Shown here in pieces: positions 17,954 to 26,199 of a DNA stretch of 64,000 bases. The position numbers were made by a program, and so were the translations under genes. A model generated the notes under the pieces. That model made no database searches. It saw nothing but the letters and a program-made list of their open reading frames with translations, and had not been told where the DNA came from. Position 1 is the first letter of the stretch; the number at the start of each line of letters is the position of its first letter. This DNA comes from Streptomyces violaceusniger Tu 4113 (GTDB lineage Bacteria > Actinomycetota > Actinomycetes > Streptomycetales > Streptomycetaceae). The DNA lies in contig NC_015957.1 of the NCBI RefSeq assembly GCF_000147815.2, forward strand, positions 62,001-126,000. The letters are read 5' to 3'.

Positions 17954-18012
17954 CCGGGGCAGGTAGCCGGGGGGAGGCGGCTACCTGTCCGGCTGAGGGG
18001 CTCGGAATCGGG

Positions 18013-18090
18013 CGGTCACCGGAGTGGAAGGCCAGGCGGTCACCGGAGGGAAGGCCGGGCGGTCACCGGAGGGAAGGCCGGGCGGTCACC
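18013..18090. repeat. 23-bp tandem repeat x4 ending in a stop codon
   Basis: GCGGTCACCGGAGGGAAGGC-type units have TCACC at 18016, 18040, 18063 and 18086, giving periods of 24, 23 and 23 bp. The last TCA (18086-18088) is the TGA stop of the DUF4232 gene on the minus strand. Copies extend only into the intergenic side. Confidence 0.85.
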
Positions 18091-18781
18091 AGAGCAGGGC
18101 GTCGGACGCGTCGCTCTGCCAGTAGCCGACCTCCGTCCCGTCGCCGACCTCCACCGAGTCGCCGGGAAGGTCGACGGCGCGGCGGCTGTCCTCCCCGGGG
18201 AGGGAGACGGTCAACCCGGTGGCCTTACGGCCGCCGTCGGCCGGGGCGTCGGCCGCGGAGGTGGTCAGGCCCGCGTAACCGCTCTCGCCGGGCGGCAGCG
18301 TGACGACCGTCTGGGGCCGGGTGTCCCCGTCCTGCGGCACGGCCGCCCGCCCGTCGTCGAACCGCGCCACGGGGGAGCCGATGAGACGGCAGGTCACCCC
18401 GGACTGGTTGGTGATCTCCAGCAGCAGATGGTTGGCCGGCCGGGGGACGGAGGTGACGCTCACCGACATCGTGTCGAGACGGCAGACGCCGGTCTCGCCC
18501 TCGACGCCGCTGTCGGCCCGCAGACCGCCCTGGGCCCCGGCGTCGGCCCCGCCCGCCACCGTCTCCCGCGCGGCCTGCTGGGCGCCGCCCTGGAGGCCGT
18601 CCTCGTGGACGGTGGGGACGGCCGAGGCCATGCTCTCGGCCTTGCCGGCCGTCTTCACGCCCGACGCGTCGGCGGTGCCGCACGCCGCGAGGGTGATGCC
18701 CGCGGCGACGATCGTAAGGCCGGCCGCGACCGAGCGCAGGGTGCCGGCGCGGTGGGCGAGGCGAGCGGTGGTGAGCGGCAT
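18086..18781 (-). CDS. DUF4232 lipoprotein
   Basis: This 231-residue protein has an N-terminal signal with lipobox LAAC (GITLAACGTADASG), so it is probably anchored to the outer face of the membrane. After an Ala/Gln-rich linker, residues about 100-231 fit DUF4232: CRLDTMSVSVTSVP, HLLLEITNQSGVTCRLIGSPVARF and LPPGESGYAGL, with a conserved cysteine pair. The fold is a beta sandwich of unknown function, common in Streptomyces. ATG at 18781 follows GGGGAG. Its stop codon lies within the last unit of a 23-bp tandem repeat. It precedes the peptidase gene, but a terminator separates them. Confidence 0.8.
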   Translation of the reverse strand: MPLTTARLAHRAGTLRSVAAGLTIVAAGITLAACGTADASGVKTAGKAESMASAVPTVHEDGLQGGAQQAARETVAGGADAGAQGGLRADSGVEGETGVCRLDTMSVSVTSVPRPANHLLLEITNQSGVTCRLIGSPVARFDDGRAAVPQDGDTRPQTVVTLPPGESGYAGLTTSAADAPADGGRKATGLTVSLPGEDSRRAVDLPGDSVEVGDGTEVGYWQSDASDALLW

Positions 18782-18913
18782 GGCGGGTCTCCCCTCAGCG
18801 GGCGTTCGGGCGTTTTCCGGTACGGCTCAAGCCTGTCCGGACCCGCTGCCGTTCGGCTGGTGAACGGCTGCCGCCCGCTAACGTCCCGCTAACGCCCCGC
18901 TGTTCACCCCTGC

Positions 18914-20875
18914 TCAGGCCCCCTGTGACGGTTCGCCGGAGGCCCCGCCGGACCCCTCGCCGGGGGTCTTGCCGCGCCCGCTCCCGTCGCCCTGGGCGAA
19001 GAGCTTCACCAGGTCGCTCATGACGTAGCGGTTGGTGGCCTCCTCGTCCAGCAGATGCATCTCCGCCAGCCGCTCCAGGGAGTCCTGGATCAGCTCGGGG
19101 TCCGCGCCCGACAGGGCGGCCGCCTCGGCGGTGTTGACCTCCCGTGCGAAGCCGGTGCCCAGGGCCCGCAGCAACTGCGCGTCGTCCGCCGAGAGCCGGG
19201 CCACGGAGTTGCGCAGCGCGGCGGCCACTCCGGTGTCCTCGGCCGACAGCAGCGCCAGCCTGCGGCGCTCGTCGCGCAGCGCGGTGGCCAGCCGGGCCAG
19301 CCGCCAGCGCGGCCGGGCCATCAGCTGGGCGGAGGCGGCGCGCAGCGCCAGCGGCAGCCCGTCGCACAGGGCCACCAGCTCCCGCGCGGCCTCCGGGTCC
19401 TCGGCGACCCGGGCGGGGCCCAGCAGCGCGCCCAGCAGGGCCGCCCCGTCCTCGGTGCCGAGGGCGTGCAGCCGTACGGGGCGGGCGGTGTCGGTGGCGA
19501 TCAGCCCGTCCAGCCTGCTGCGGCTGGTGACCAGCGTGGCGCAGTGGGGTCCGCCGGGCAGCAGCGGGCGCACCTGGGCGGAGCTGCCCGCGTTGTCCAG
19601 CACCACCAGCAGCCGGCGGCGGGCGGCCAGCGAGCGGTACAGCGCGGACGCGGCCTCGGTCGAGGTGGGGATCTGCTCGGCCGGGGTGCCCAGGGCGAGC
19701 AGGAATTCGCGCAGCACCTCGGCGGGCACCGTGGCCTCGCCGCCGCTGAAGCCGCGCAGATCCGCGAAGAGCCGTCCGTCGGGGAAGGCGGCGGCCTGGG
19801 CATGGCCCCAATGGACCGCCAGACCGGTCTTGCCGACCCCGGCGGGCCCGGTGAGCAGCGCGATACCGCCCTCCTGGGGGTAGCCGCCGGAGCCGCCCGC
19901 CGCGCCGCCCTGGGCCGGTTCGGCGCTGCCCCGGGCCAGCCGGGTCAGCTCGGCCAGCTCCGCACCCCGGCCTTGGAAGCCCGCCGGGGGCCGGGGGAGC
20001 AGCTCGGGCACGGACGCGGCGGCGGCCACGGACTGCTGATGCGACGGGGTCGACGGCCCCGGCTGCCCCGAGGGGCCCGGCGCTCCGGCGCTCTGGGCGC
20101 CGCCCTGCGGCCCGTCCGCCTCGGGGGCCGCCCGCAGGATCTCCTGGTACGCGGCGCTCAGCCGCTGGCCCGGGTCGACCCCCAGATCGTCGTCGAGCAA
20201 CTGCCGGGTGCGGTGGAACCAGGCGATCGCGTCGGACTGCCGTCCGGAGCGGTACAGCGCCAGCATCAGGGCGGCGATCAGCCCCTCGCGCAGCGGGTTG
20301 GCGACGGCGGCGGGGTGCAGGGCGCGCACCGCCTCCTCATGCTCGCCCAGCGCCTTGTGCGCCCGGGCCAGGGCCTCCACGGCGCTCAGCCGGCGCTCCT
20401 CCAGGGCGTGCGCGGCCGCCGCGAACGGCGGGCTGGCCACGGTCCCGGTGAGCGCCGGGCCGCGCCACAGGCCGAGCGCCTGGCGGAGCAGCCGGACCGC
20501 CTCGCCGGGGGCGGACTCCGGGCTGGCCTGGGCGGTCAGCGCGTCGAAGCGCTGGGTGTCGATCAGGGACTCGGGGATGCGCAGCAGATAGGCGGAGCTG
20601 TGGGTGGCCAGCTCGACACCGTGGTCCTCGGCGCCGCCCTCGGCCAGCGCGGCACGGAGCCGGGAGACATGGCCCTGGATGACGGTCCGGGCGTGGGCCG
20701 GCGGCTCGTCCTCCCACAGGCTGGTTATCAACTGCTCGACGGACACCGTCGCGTTGGGCCGCAGCAGCAGCATCGCGAGCACGCTGCGCCGTTTGGCGGG
20801 CCCCAGCGGAAGCTCGATGGGCGCTGCCGGCGGTCCCGCGATGACGGTCACCGGTCCCAGCACGGAGAAGTCCAA
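18914..20875 (-). CDS. SARP/AfsR-type regulator: BTAD plus NB-ARC ATPase
   Basis: This 653-residue protein has an OmpR-type winged HTH (about 1-95: LGPAKRRSVLAMLLLRPNATVS) and a BTAD domain (about 100-245). After a Gln/Gly/Pro-rich linker comes an NB-ARC ATPase with Walker A GPAGVGKTGLAVHWG and Walker B-like RRLLVVLDNAG. Full-length AfsR proteins continue into TPR repeats; this one stops about 100 residues after the ATPase core, so the sensor part is missing or elsewhere. The start is TTG at 20875 with GGAGGG upstream, one base after the aminopeptidase stop, indicating coupling. It probably activates nearby or secondary-metabolism genes. Confidence 0.85.
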   Translation of the reverse strand: MDFSVLGPVTVIAGPPAAPIELPLGPAKRRSVLAMLLLRPNATVSVEQLITSLWEDEPPAHARTVIQGHVSRLRAALAEGGAEDHGVELATHSSAYLLRIPESLIDTQRFDALTAQASPESAPGEAVRLLRQALGLWRGPALTGTVASPPFAAAAHALEERRLSAVEALARAHKALGEHEEAVRALHPAAVANPLREGLIAALMLALYRSGRQSDAIAWFHRTRQLLDDDLGVDPGQRLSAAYQEILRAAPEADGPQGGAQSAGAPGPSGQPGPSTPSHQQSVAAAASVPELLPRPPAGFQGRGAELAELTRLARGSAEPAQGGAAGGSGGYPQEGGIALLTGPAGVGKTGLAVHWGHAQAAAFPDGRLFADLRGFSGGEATVPAEVLREFLLALGTPAEQIPTSTEAASALYRSLAARRRLLVVLDNAGSSAQVRPLLPGGPHCATLVTSRSRLDGLIATDTARPVRLHALGTEDGAALLGALLGPARVAEDPEAARELVALCDGLPLALRAASAQLMARPRWRLARLATALRDERRRLALLSAEDTGVAAALRNSVARLSADDAQLLRALGTGFAREVNTAEAAALSGADPELIQDSLERLAEMHLLDEEATNRYVMSDLVKLFAQGDGSGRGKTPGEGSGGASGEPSQGA

Positions 20876-20876
20876 C

Positions 20877-22166
20877 TCAGCCCTCCAGAAAGGCGTGCAA
20901 TGCCTTGGCCAGCAGCCGCGGGTCCTGCACTCCGCACAGTTCGCGTGCCGAGTGCATGGACAGGATCGCGATGCCGATGTCGACGGTGGCGATGCCGTGC
21001 CGGGCGGCGGTGATCGGACCGATCGTGGTGCCGCACGGCATCGAGTTATGGGAGACGAAGCTCTGCCAGGGCACCCCGGCGCGCTCGCAGGCGGCGGCGA
21101 AGACGGCCCGCCCGGCGCCGTCGGTGGCGTATCTCTGGTTGACGTTCACCTTGAGGATCGGGCCGCCGTTGGGCCGTGGGTGGTGGCCCGGCTCATGGCG
21201 CTCGGCGTAGTTGGGGTGAACGGCGTGGCCGGTGTCGGAGGACAGGCAGACGGTGCCCGCGAAGGCGCGGGCCCGGTCCTCGTACGCGCCGCCGCGGGCG
21301 AAGACCGAGCGCTCCAGCACCGTGCCGAGCAGCGGGCCGTCGGCGCCGGTGTCGGACTGGCTGCCGTTCTCCTCGTGGTCGAAGGCGGCCAGTACGGGGA
21401 TGTACGGCAGCTTGGGGCGGGCGGCGGCGATGAGCGCGGCCGTACCGGCGTGCACGGAGACAAGGTTGTCCATCCGGGGCCCGGCGAGCAGCTCGCGGTC
21501 CCGGCCGAGGTAGGCGGGCGGCTCGACGCTGTGCGTCATCAGGTCCCAGCCGGCGATCTCCTCGGCCGCGACACCGGTCTCCTCGGCGACGAAGCGGATC
21601 AGGTCGCCCTCCTCGACGCCGCCGAGCCCCCAGATGGGCGTCATATGGCGCTGCTTGTCGAGCTTGAGGCCTTCGGTGTTGACGGACCGGTCGAGGTGGA
21701 CGGCCAACTGGGGCACTCGCAGCAGCGGCCGGTCGATGGTGACGAGATGGTGTGAGCCGTCCTTGAGCGAGATCCGGCCGGAGAGCCCGAGGTCGCGGTC
21801 GAGCCAGGTGTTGAGCAGCACCCCGCCGTAGACCTCGACGGCGATCTGTCTCCAGCCGTGCGCACCGGTGTCGGGAATCGGCTTGACCCGCAAATTGGGA
21901 GAGTCGGTATGAGCACCGACAATTCGGTACGGAGTGGCGGGGTCCGCCCCCTCCGGTACGTACCACGCGATGATCGCACCGCCTCGCAGCACGAACCGAC
22001 CACCGGCCGCGCCGTCCCAGGGCGCGGTCTCCTCGACCCGCTGGAACCCGGCCTTCTCCAGCCGCTCAGCGGCGCACGCCACAGCGTGGTACGGCGATGG
22101 GCTGGCGCGGAGGAAGGACATCAGGTCATCGGTGTGGCCGCGGTCGATGCCGGGTTGTGCGCTCAT
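20877..22166 (-). CDS. M18-family aminopeptidase
   Basis: This 429-residue protein matches M18 metallo-aminopeptidases (aspartyl aminopeptidase type), dodecameric cytosolic enzymes with two zinc ions. Metal-site segments are VGAHTDSPNLRVKP, AAFDHEENGSQSDTGADGP, SSDTGHAVHPNY and SFVSHNSMPCGTTIGP. The length is normal for the family. ATG at 22166 is used; the frame continues upstream without family similarity. The SARP gene begins one base after its stop, an odd pairing of a housekeeping peptidase with a regulator. The 184-bp region upstream is shared with the divergent TNT gene. Confidence 0.9.
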   Translation of the reverse strand: MSAQPGIDRGHTDDLMSFLRASPSPYHAVACAAERLEKAGFQRVEETAPWDGAAGGRFVLRGGAIIAWYVPEGADPATPYRIVGAHTDSPNLRVKPIPDTGAHGWRQIAVEVYGGVLLNTWLDRDLGLSGRISLKDGSHHLVTIDRPLLRVPQLAVHLDRSVNTEGLKLDKQRHMTPIWGLGGVEEGDLIRFVAEETGVAAEEIAGWDLMTHSVEPPAYLGRDRELLAGPRMDNLVSVHAGTAALIAAARPKLPYIPVLAAFDHEENGSQSDTGADGPLLGTVLERSVFARGGAYEDRARAFAGTVCLSSDTGHAVHPNYAERHEPGHHPRPNGGPILKVNVNQRYATDGAGRAVFAAACERAGVPWQSFVSHNSMPCGTTIGPITAARHGIATVDIGIAILSMHSARELCGVQDPRLLAKALHAFLEG

Positions 22167-22350
22167 GTGCTCAGCATAGATTCGCCGGGGGGTGGCTCGC
22201 CCTGGGGCGGGTCGTGGCATCCATCCGTGGGGCCACGTTGATCCAATCTGATGAAAGCACGTCAGGTAAGGCGAAGATTCGGGAGAATCGGTCGATATTC
22301 CCCGTGTACCGAGCAACGCCGCACTGAGTCGTAAGTCAAGGGGATACCGG

Positions 22351-23106
22351 ATGCGCGTTCTTCGCCACCTGCTTGTCGTTCTGGGGTCGCTGCTGCTGCT
22401 GTGCGCAGGCGGGCCTGCCATGGCCAAGCCTGTCACGGATTTCGCCGCGGGGCTCGCGCCCGTGGCCTCTCCGGAGCCGGCAGCCGCGCCCTCGCCCGGC
22501 CCGCGTCCGGGGAACGGCGGGGACAGTGAGGGCAAGGGCCACCCTCCCTGTCCGACCATGGACCGCATCGGGGGGACCAGCCTCGCACCCAACCCGCCGC
22601 GTGAGCGCTACTACCAGGGTGACTGGCGGCTCGGCCCCGCCCAGCTCCCCCGGTACGGCGCCATCGGGCGGATGCTCGAAGGCTACGAACGGCTCGACCA
22701 CTTCCGCACCTCCTCCGCGTTCCTCGACTGCTACTGGAACGAGCAGACGAGCGGCTGGTGGTTCCCCTACCCCGACGGCTGGGTTCTGCTCAACGGGTCA
22801 CCGCTGCACACCACGATCAGGATGAAGGTCGGTCAGAAGGTCGATCTCTTCGGGAGCGGTTTCGGCCACTTCCTCGCCCCGGCGGGCACGCCCTACGCGG
22901 AGCGCGCGCTGCCGCCCAGCAACCTCAACACCATCGACCCGGCGTATCCGAACGGCTATCACCTCTATGAGGTCACCGAAGCCTTCCTGGTCGAGGCCGG
23001 TCCCATCCGGCCATGGTTCGGACAACCGGGCTTCGGGCTCCAGTATCTGACCGGTCCTTCGATCCCCCAGTTGGTCGCGGCGGGTAATCTGCGCGCACTC
23101 AACTGA
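22351..23106 (+). CDS. Secreted TNT-domain protein (predicted NAD glycohydrolase toxin)
   Basis: This 251-residue protein has a signal peptide (MRVLRHLLVVLGSLLLLCAGGPAMA, cut near residue 25) and a Pro/Ala linker. The C-terminal part has the layout of the tuberculosis necrotizing toxin fold: GQKVDLFGSGFGHFLAPAGTPYAERALPP, then YHLYEVTEAFLVEAGPIRPWF, then GQPGFGLQYL and a closing VAAGNLRAL. TNT of M. tuberculosis CpnT hydrolyses NAD(P). The Gln of GFGLQY falls where the family has its conserved Gln. AAGGGG precedes ATG 22351. A small gene follows 17 bp later on the same strand and may encode an antidote. Catalytic activity is inferred. Confidence 0.8.
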   Translation: MRVLRHLLVVLGSLLLLCAGGPAMAKPVTDFAAGLAPVASPEPAAAPSPGPRPGNGGDSEGKGHPPCPTMDRIGGTSLAPNPPRERYYQGDWRLGPAQLPRYGAIGRMLEGYERLDHFRTSSAFLDCYWNEQTSGWWFPYPDGWVLLNGSPLHTTIRMKVGQKVDLFGSGFGHFLAPAGTPYAERALPPSNLNTIDPAYPNGYHLYEVTEAFLVEAGPIRPWFGQPGFGLQYLTGPSIPQLVAAGNLRALN

Positions 23107-23123
23107 GGGCGGATCCTGAACCG

Positions 23124-23507
23124 GTGGACAGAACGGAACTCGTCACAACCCTGCGCGACGAACAGGTGCCGGACGCGCTGTACGACATCCCGGGAGTGCA
23201 CGACATCCCGGTGCAGCCCGACGCCTACTACTACCTGCGCCCCGCCGCGGACGGCGGCTGGGAGACCGGGCTGAGGGAGCGCTCCCTGGACCGGGACACC
23301 AGCCGGTTCGCCACGGAGGACGAGGCGTGCCGGGACCTGCTGGAGAAGCTGAGGGCCCGCCCGCGCCCGCCGGAGGGCGGGGGCGAGTCGGTCGACGAAC
23401 TCCTCGCCCAGGGCGAGGACCTCCGGCGGTGGGCCCGGGAAGAGGTCGAACGGGCCCTGCGCGAGCGGCCGCCCGACGAAACGAGGAACGGTGACGAGGA
23501 ACGGTGA
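23124..23507 (+). CDS. Small acidic protein downstream of TNT gene; possible immunity protein
   Basis: This 127-residue protein starts at GTG 23124 and has no signal peptide or membrane helix, so it should be cytosolic. It is rich in Asp, Glu and Arg. The first 75 residues (DALYDIPGVHDIPVQPDAYYYLRPAADGGWETGLRER) look folded; the rest is mostly charged helix (SVDELLAQGEDLRRWAREEVERAL). I do not recognise the family. Its position 17 bp behind a secreted TNT-domain gene is where an immunity factor would sit. Its 3' end runs into a 13-bp tandem repeat that carries the stop codon. Confidence 0.6.
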   Translation: MDRTELVTTLRDEQVPDALYDIPGVHDIPVQPDAYYYLRPAADGGWETGLRERSLDRDTSRFATEDEACRDLLEKLRARPRPPEGGGESVDELLAQGEDLRRWAREEVERALRERPPDETRNGDEER

Positions 23508-23536
23508 CGAGGAGCGGTGACCAGGAGCGGTGACGA
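23485..23536. repeat. 13-bp tandem repeat x4 spanning a stop codon
   Basis: GGAACGGTGACGA occurs at 23485-23497 and 23498-23510, with GGAGCGGTGACCA at 23511-23523 and GGAGCGGTGACGA at 23524-23536. The used TGA stop (23505-23507) is in copy two. Because the period is not a multiple of three, the same TGA is out of frame in copy one. Confidence 0.9.
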
Positions 23537-23616
23537 CGTCCGCGGGCACAGGCCAGGGGCCGGCCGCCCCGCTGGAGAATGGGACGGCCGACCCCCTGGA
23601 CGAGGGAAGAGAGCTC

Positions 23617-25443
23617 TCAGAACGCGGACTCGTCCAGGTCCATGAGGCTCTTGTCGACCGACTCGGCCAGCGAGCGCTGCACCGAGACGCCCGGCAGCAC
23701 CTCTTGGGCGAAGAACTTCGCGGCGGCGATCTTGCCCGCGTAGAAGGACCGGTCCTTCGTGGAGGCGGTGCCCAGCTTCTCGGTGGCCACGGCCGCGCCC
23801 CTGAGGAGCAGGTAGCCGATGATCACGTCACCGGAGGCCAGCAGCAGCCGGGTGGAGTTGAGACCGACCTTGTAGATCGAGCTGACGTCCTGCTCGGTGG
23901 CGGCCAGGTCGGTGAGCATCGCTCCGACGATCGCCTCCAGGTCCACCGCGGCCTGGGCGAGCTGGTCGCGGGCGGCTTCCAGCTCCTCGCCACCGGCGGC
24001 CTCGGCCAGGAACTTCTTGATCTCCTCCGAGACGACGGTCAGGGCCTGGCCCTGGTCCCGGACGATCTTGCGGAAGAAGTAGTCCTGCCCCTGGATGGCG
24101 GTGGTGCCCTCGTAGAGCGTGTCGATCTTGGCGTCCCGGATGTACTGCTCCAGCGGATACTCCTGGAGGTAACCGGAGCCGCCGATGGTCTGCAGGGACT
24201 GCGCGAGCTGCTCGTACGCCTTCTCCGAGCCGTAGCCCTTGACGATGGGCAGCAGCAGGTCGTTGAGGCGGCTCACGGCGGAGGCGTCCTCGCCCGCGGC
24301 CTCCTTGACCAGGATCTCGTCCTGGACGGAGGCGGTGTAGAGGACCAGGGCGCGCAGGCCCTCCGCGTACGCCTTCTGCGTCATCAGCGAGCGACGCACA
24401 TCCGGGTGGTGGGTGATGGTCACGCGCGGGGCGGTCTTGTCGGTGAAGGCCGCCAGGTCCGGGCCCTGCACCCGCTCCTTGGCGTACTCCAGGGCGTTGA
24501 GGTAGCCGGTGGAGAGCGTGGCCATGGCCTTCGTGCCGACCATCATCCGGGCGAACTCGATGATCTTGAACATCTGGCGGATGCCGTCGTGCTTGTCGCC
24601 CAGCAGCCAGCCCTTGGCCGGGTGGTCGGCGCCGAAGGTCAGCTCACAGGTGTTGGAGGCGCGCAGACCCATCTTGTGCTCGACGTTGGTGGCGTAGACG
24701 CCATTGCGCTCGCCGAGCTCACCGGAGTCCCAGTCGAAGTCGTACTTGGGGACGACGAACAGCGACAGCCCCTTGGTGCCGGGCCCCGCGCCCTCGGGCC
24801 GGGCCAGCACGAAGTGGATGATGTTGTCGGAGAGGTCGTGCTCACCGGAGGTGATGAACCGCTTCACACCCTCGATGTGCCAGCTTCCGTCCTCCTGCTG
24901 GGCGGCCTTGGTGCGGCCCGCGCCGACGTCGGAGCCGGCGTCCGGCTCGGTCAGCACCATGGTGGAGCCCCACTGCCTGTCCACCATGAGCTGGGCGATC
25001 TTGAGCTGCTCCTCGGTGCCCTCGTCGTGCAGCACACCCGCGAAGGCCGGGCCCGAGGCGTACATCCAGATCGGGGTGTTGGAGCCGAGGATGGTCTCGG
25101 CCGAGCCCCACAGCAGCGAGCGGGGGCAGGCCGTGCCACCGAGCTCCTCCGGGACGCCCAGCCGCCACCACTCGGCCTCCATGTAGGCCCGGTAGCTCTT
25201 CTTGAACGACTCGGGAAGCGGTGCCGTGTGGGTCTTGGGGTCGAAGACGGGCGGGTTCCGGTCGGAGTCGGTGTAGCTCTCGGCCAGCTCGTGCTCGGAG
25301 AGCCGGGATATCTCCGCGAGCACGCTCTTGGCGGTCTCGACGTCCATCTCCGCGAACGGGCCGGTGCCGTACACCGTGTCGCGCCCGAGCACCTCGAAGA
25401 GGTTGAACTCGATGTCGCGGAGATTCGACTTGTAGTGCCCCAT
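23617..25443 (-). CDS. Acyl-CoA dehydrogenase, long (608 aa) actinobacterial type
   Basis: This 608-residue flavoprotein has the acyl-CoA dehydrogenase core: [23 protein letters not shown] (FAD/substrate loop) and [29 protein letters not shown]. The C-terminal helical domain has [18 protein letters not shown], whose Glu sits at the usual catalytic-base position. It is about 200 residues longer than classical short- or medium-chain enzymes, with an extra C-terminal helical domain as in the FadE5/long-chain group. It oxidises acyl-CoA to 2-enoyl-CoA in beta-oxidation. ATG at 25443. A TACCCGTGGGTA palindrome lies 77 bp upstream in the divergent promoter region. Confidence 0.9.
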   Translation of the reverse strand: MGHYKSNLRDIEFNLFEVLGRDTVYGTGPFAEMDVETAKSVLAEISRLSEHELAESYTDSDRNPPVFDPKTHTAPLPESFKKSYRAYMEAEWWRLGVPEELGGTACPRSLLWGSAETILGSNTPIWMYASGPAFAGVLHDEGTEEQLKIAQLMVDRQWGSTMVLTEPDAGSDVGAGRTKAAQQEDGSWHIEGVKRFITSGEHDLSDNIIHFVLARPEGAGPGTKGLSLFVVPKYDFDWDSGELGERNGVYATNVEHKMGLRASNTCELTFGADHPAKGWLLGDKHDGIRQMFKIIEFARMMVGTKAMATLSTGYLNALEYAKERVQGPDLAAFTDKTAPRVTITHHPDVRRSLMTQKAYAEGLRALVLYTASVQDEILVKEAAGEDASAVSRLNDLLLPIVKGYGSEKAYEQLAQSLQTIGGSGYLQEYPLEQYIRDAKIDTLYEGTTAIQGQDYFFRKIVRDQGQALTVVSEEIKKFLAEAAGGEELEAARDQLAQAAVDLEAIVGAMLTDLAATEQDVSSIYKVGLNSTRLLLASGDVIIGYLLLRGAAVATEKLGTASTKDRSFYAGKIAAAKFFAQEVLPGVSVQRSLAESVDKSLMDLDESAF

Positions 25444-25519
25444 GGCGACGGCTCCGTAAGGGATCGGGAGGCCAGGACCTCTGCGTTGACGCGTATCGGA
25501 TGAGCTGTCGCCATGATGC

Positions 25520-25531
25520 TACCCGTGGGTA
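25520..25531. promoter_or_regulatory. TACCCGTGGGTA palindrome, putative operator
   Basis: This perfect 12-bp palindrome lies between the divergent acyl-CoA dehydrogenase (25443) and SseB-like (25582) genes. A related TTACCC/GGGT pair is at about 25541-25557. On the minus strand TAGCAT just after it could be a -10 box, so a bound repressor would block the dehydrogenase promoter. A TetR-type regulator is a reasonable guess. Confidence 0.5.
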
Positions 25532-25581
25532 ATAAAGGGCAACCCTCAACCGGGTAACTGTGACTCAGTACGCTTCTTCGC

Positions 25582-26079
25582 ATGTACGGCTACGACCAGA
25601 ACGCGAGCGCAGGGCAGGGTTATGCCGCTCCGCCACCTCCGCCGCAACAGCAGCCGCATGCGTCACATCACGCGCAGGCGGGTGCGGGCTACGGCCAGCA
25701 GCCGCTCTACCCGGAGCCCTCGCCGCCGTCGCTCGCCGACGCGGTGCGCGCCTTCACCACCGGTTCGATGCCGGCCGAGGACTTCCAGCAGATCTTCGCG
25801 GGCTCGAAGGTCTACTGCCCGCGAGGTGACAACCCCGGCTTCCTGGCGCTGCACAACACCCAGCAGCCGGTGATCCCCATGTTCACCTCGCTCAAGGAGC
25901 TGCGGCGGTATGCGGGCAAGGAGTCCAAGTACTTCGTGATCACCGGCGCCGAGGTGATCGACCTGCTGCCCACCGGCTACGGCTTCGTCCTCGACATGGA
26001 GGGTGAGCACCGGATCGTCTTCGACGCGAAGGCGGTGGAGCAGATGGTGGACTTCGCGATGAGGCGTATGTACGGATAG
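25582..26079 (+). CDS. SseB-family protein
   Basis: This 165-residue protein has a Gly/Pro/Gln/His/Ala-rich disordered N-terminus (about 1-50) and an SseB-like domain: SLADAVRAFTTGSMPAEDFQQIFAGSKVYCPRGDNPGFLALHNTQQPVIPMFTSLKELRRYAGKE. The family is small, cytosolic and linked in some bacteria to type III/VII secretion accessory roles; in Streptomyces its job is unknown. No ribosome site is seen before ATG 25582, so a leaderless mRNA is possible. It is divergent from the acyl-CoA dehydrogenase. Confidence 0.75.
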   Translation: MYGYDQNASAGQGYAAPPPPPQQQPHASHHAQAGAGYGQQPLYPEPSPPSLADAVRAFTTGSMPAEDFQQIFAGSKVYCPRGDNPGFLALHNTQQPVIPMFTSLKELRRYAGKESKYFVITGAEVIDLLPTGYGFVLDMEGEHRIVFDAKAVEQMVDFAMRRMYG

Positions 26080-26152
26080 GCCCGGACAGGTCCGGATATC
26101 GCCGTTCGCCTCGCGGGCCGCTCGGGCGGAAATAAAGGCCCTCTTGCGAGTT

Positions 26153-26183
26153 GTTCACCATTCAATTAAGTTGAATGGTGAAC
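26153..26183. promoter_or_regulatory. 13-bp perfect inverted repeat upstream of pirin
   Basis: GTTCACCATTCAA (26153-26165), spacer TTAAG, TTGAATGGTGAAC (26171-26183). It ends 16 bp before the pirin ATG. The inner TTCAA-N5-TTGAA is typical of MarR-type operators. The AT content is unusual for this chromosome. No MarR gene is adjacent. Confidence 0.75.
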
Positions 26184-26199
26184 GACCGAGGAGGCCGTC

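Noticed and set aside
18013..18090. CRISPR-like array
   Set aside because: The 23-bp units are directly adjacent with no unique spacers, so it is a simple tandem repeat.
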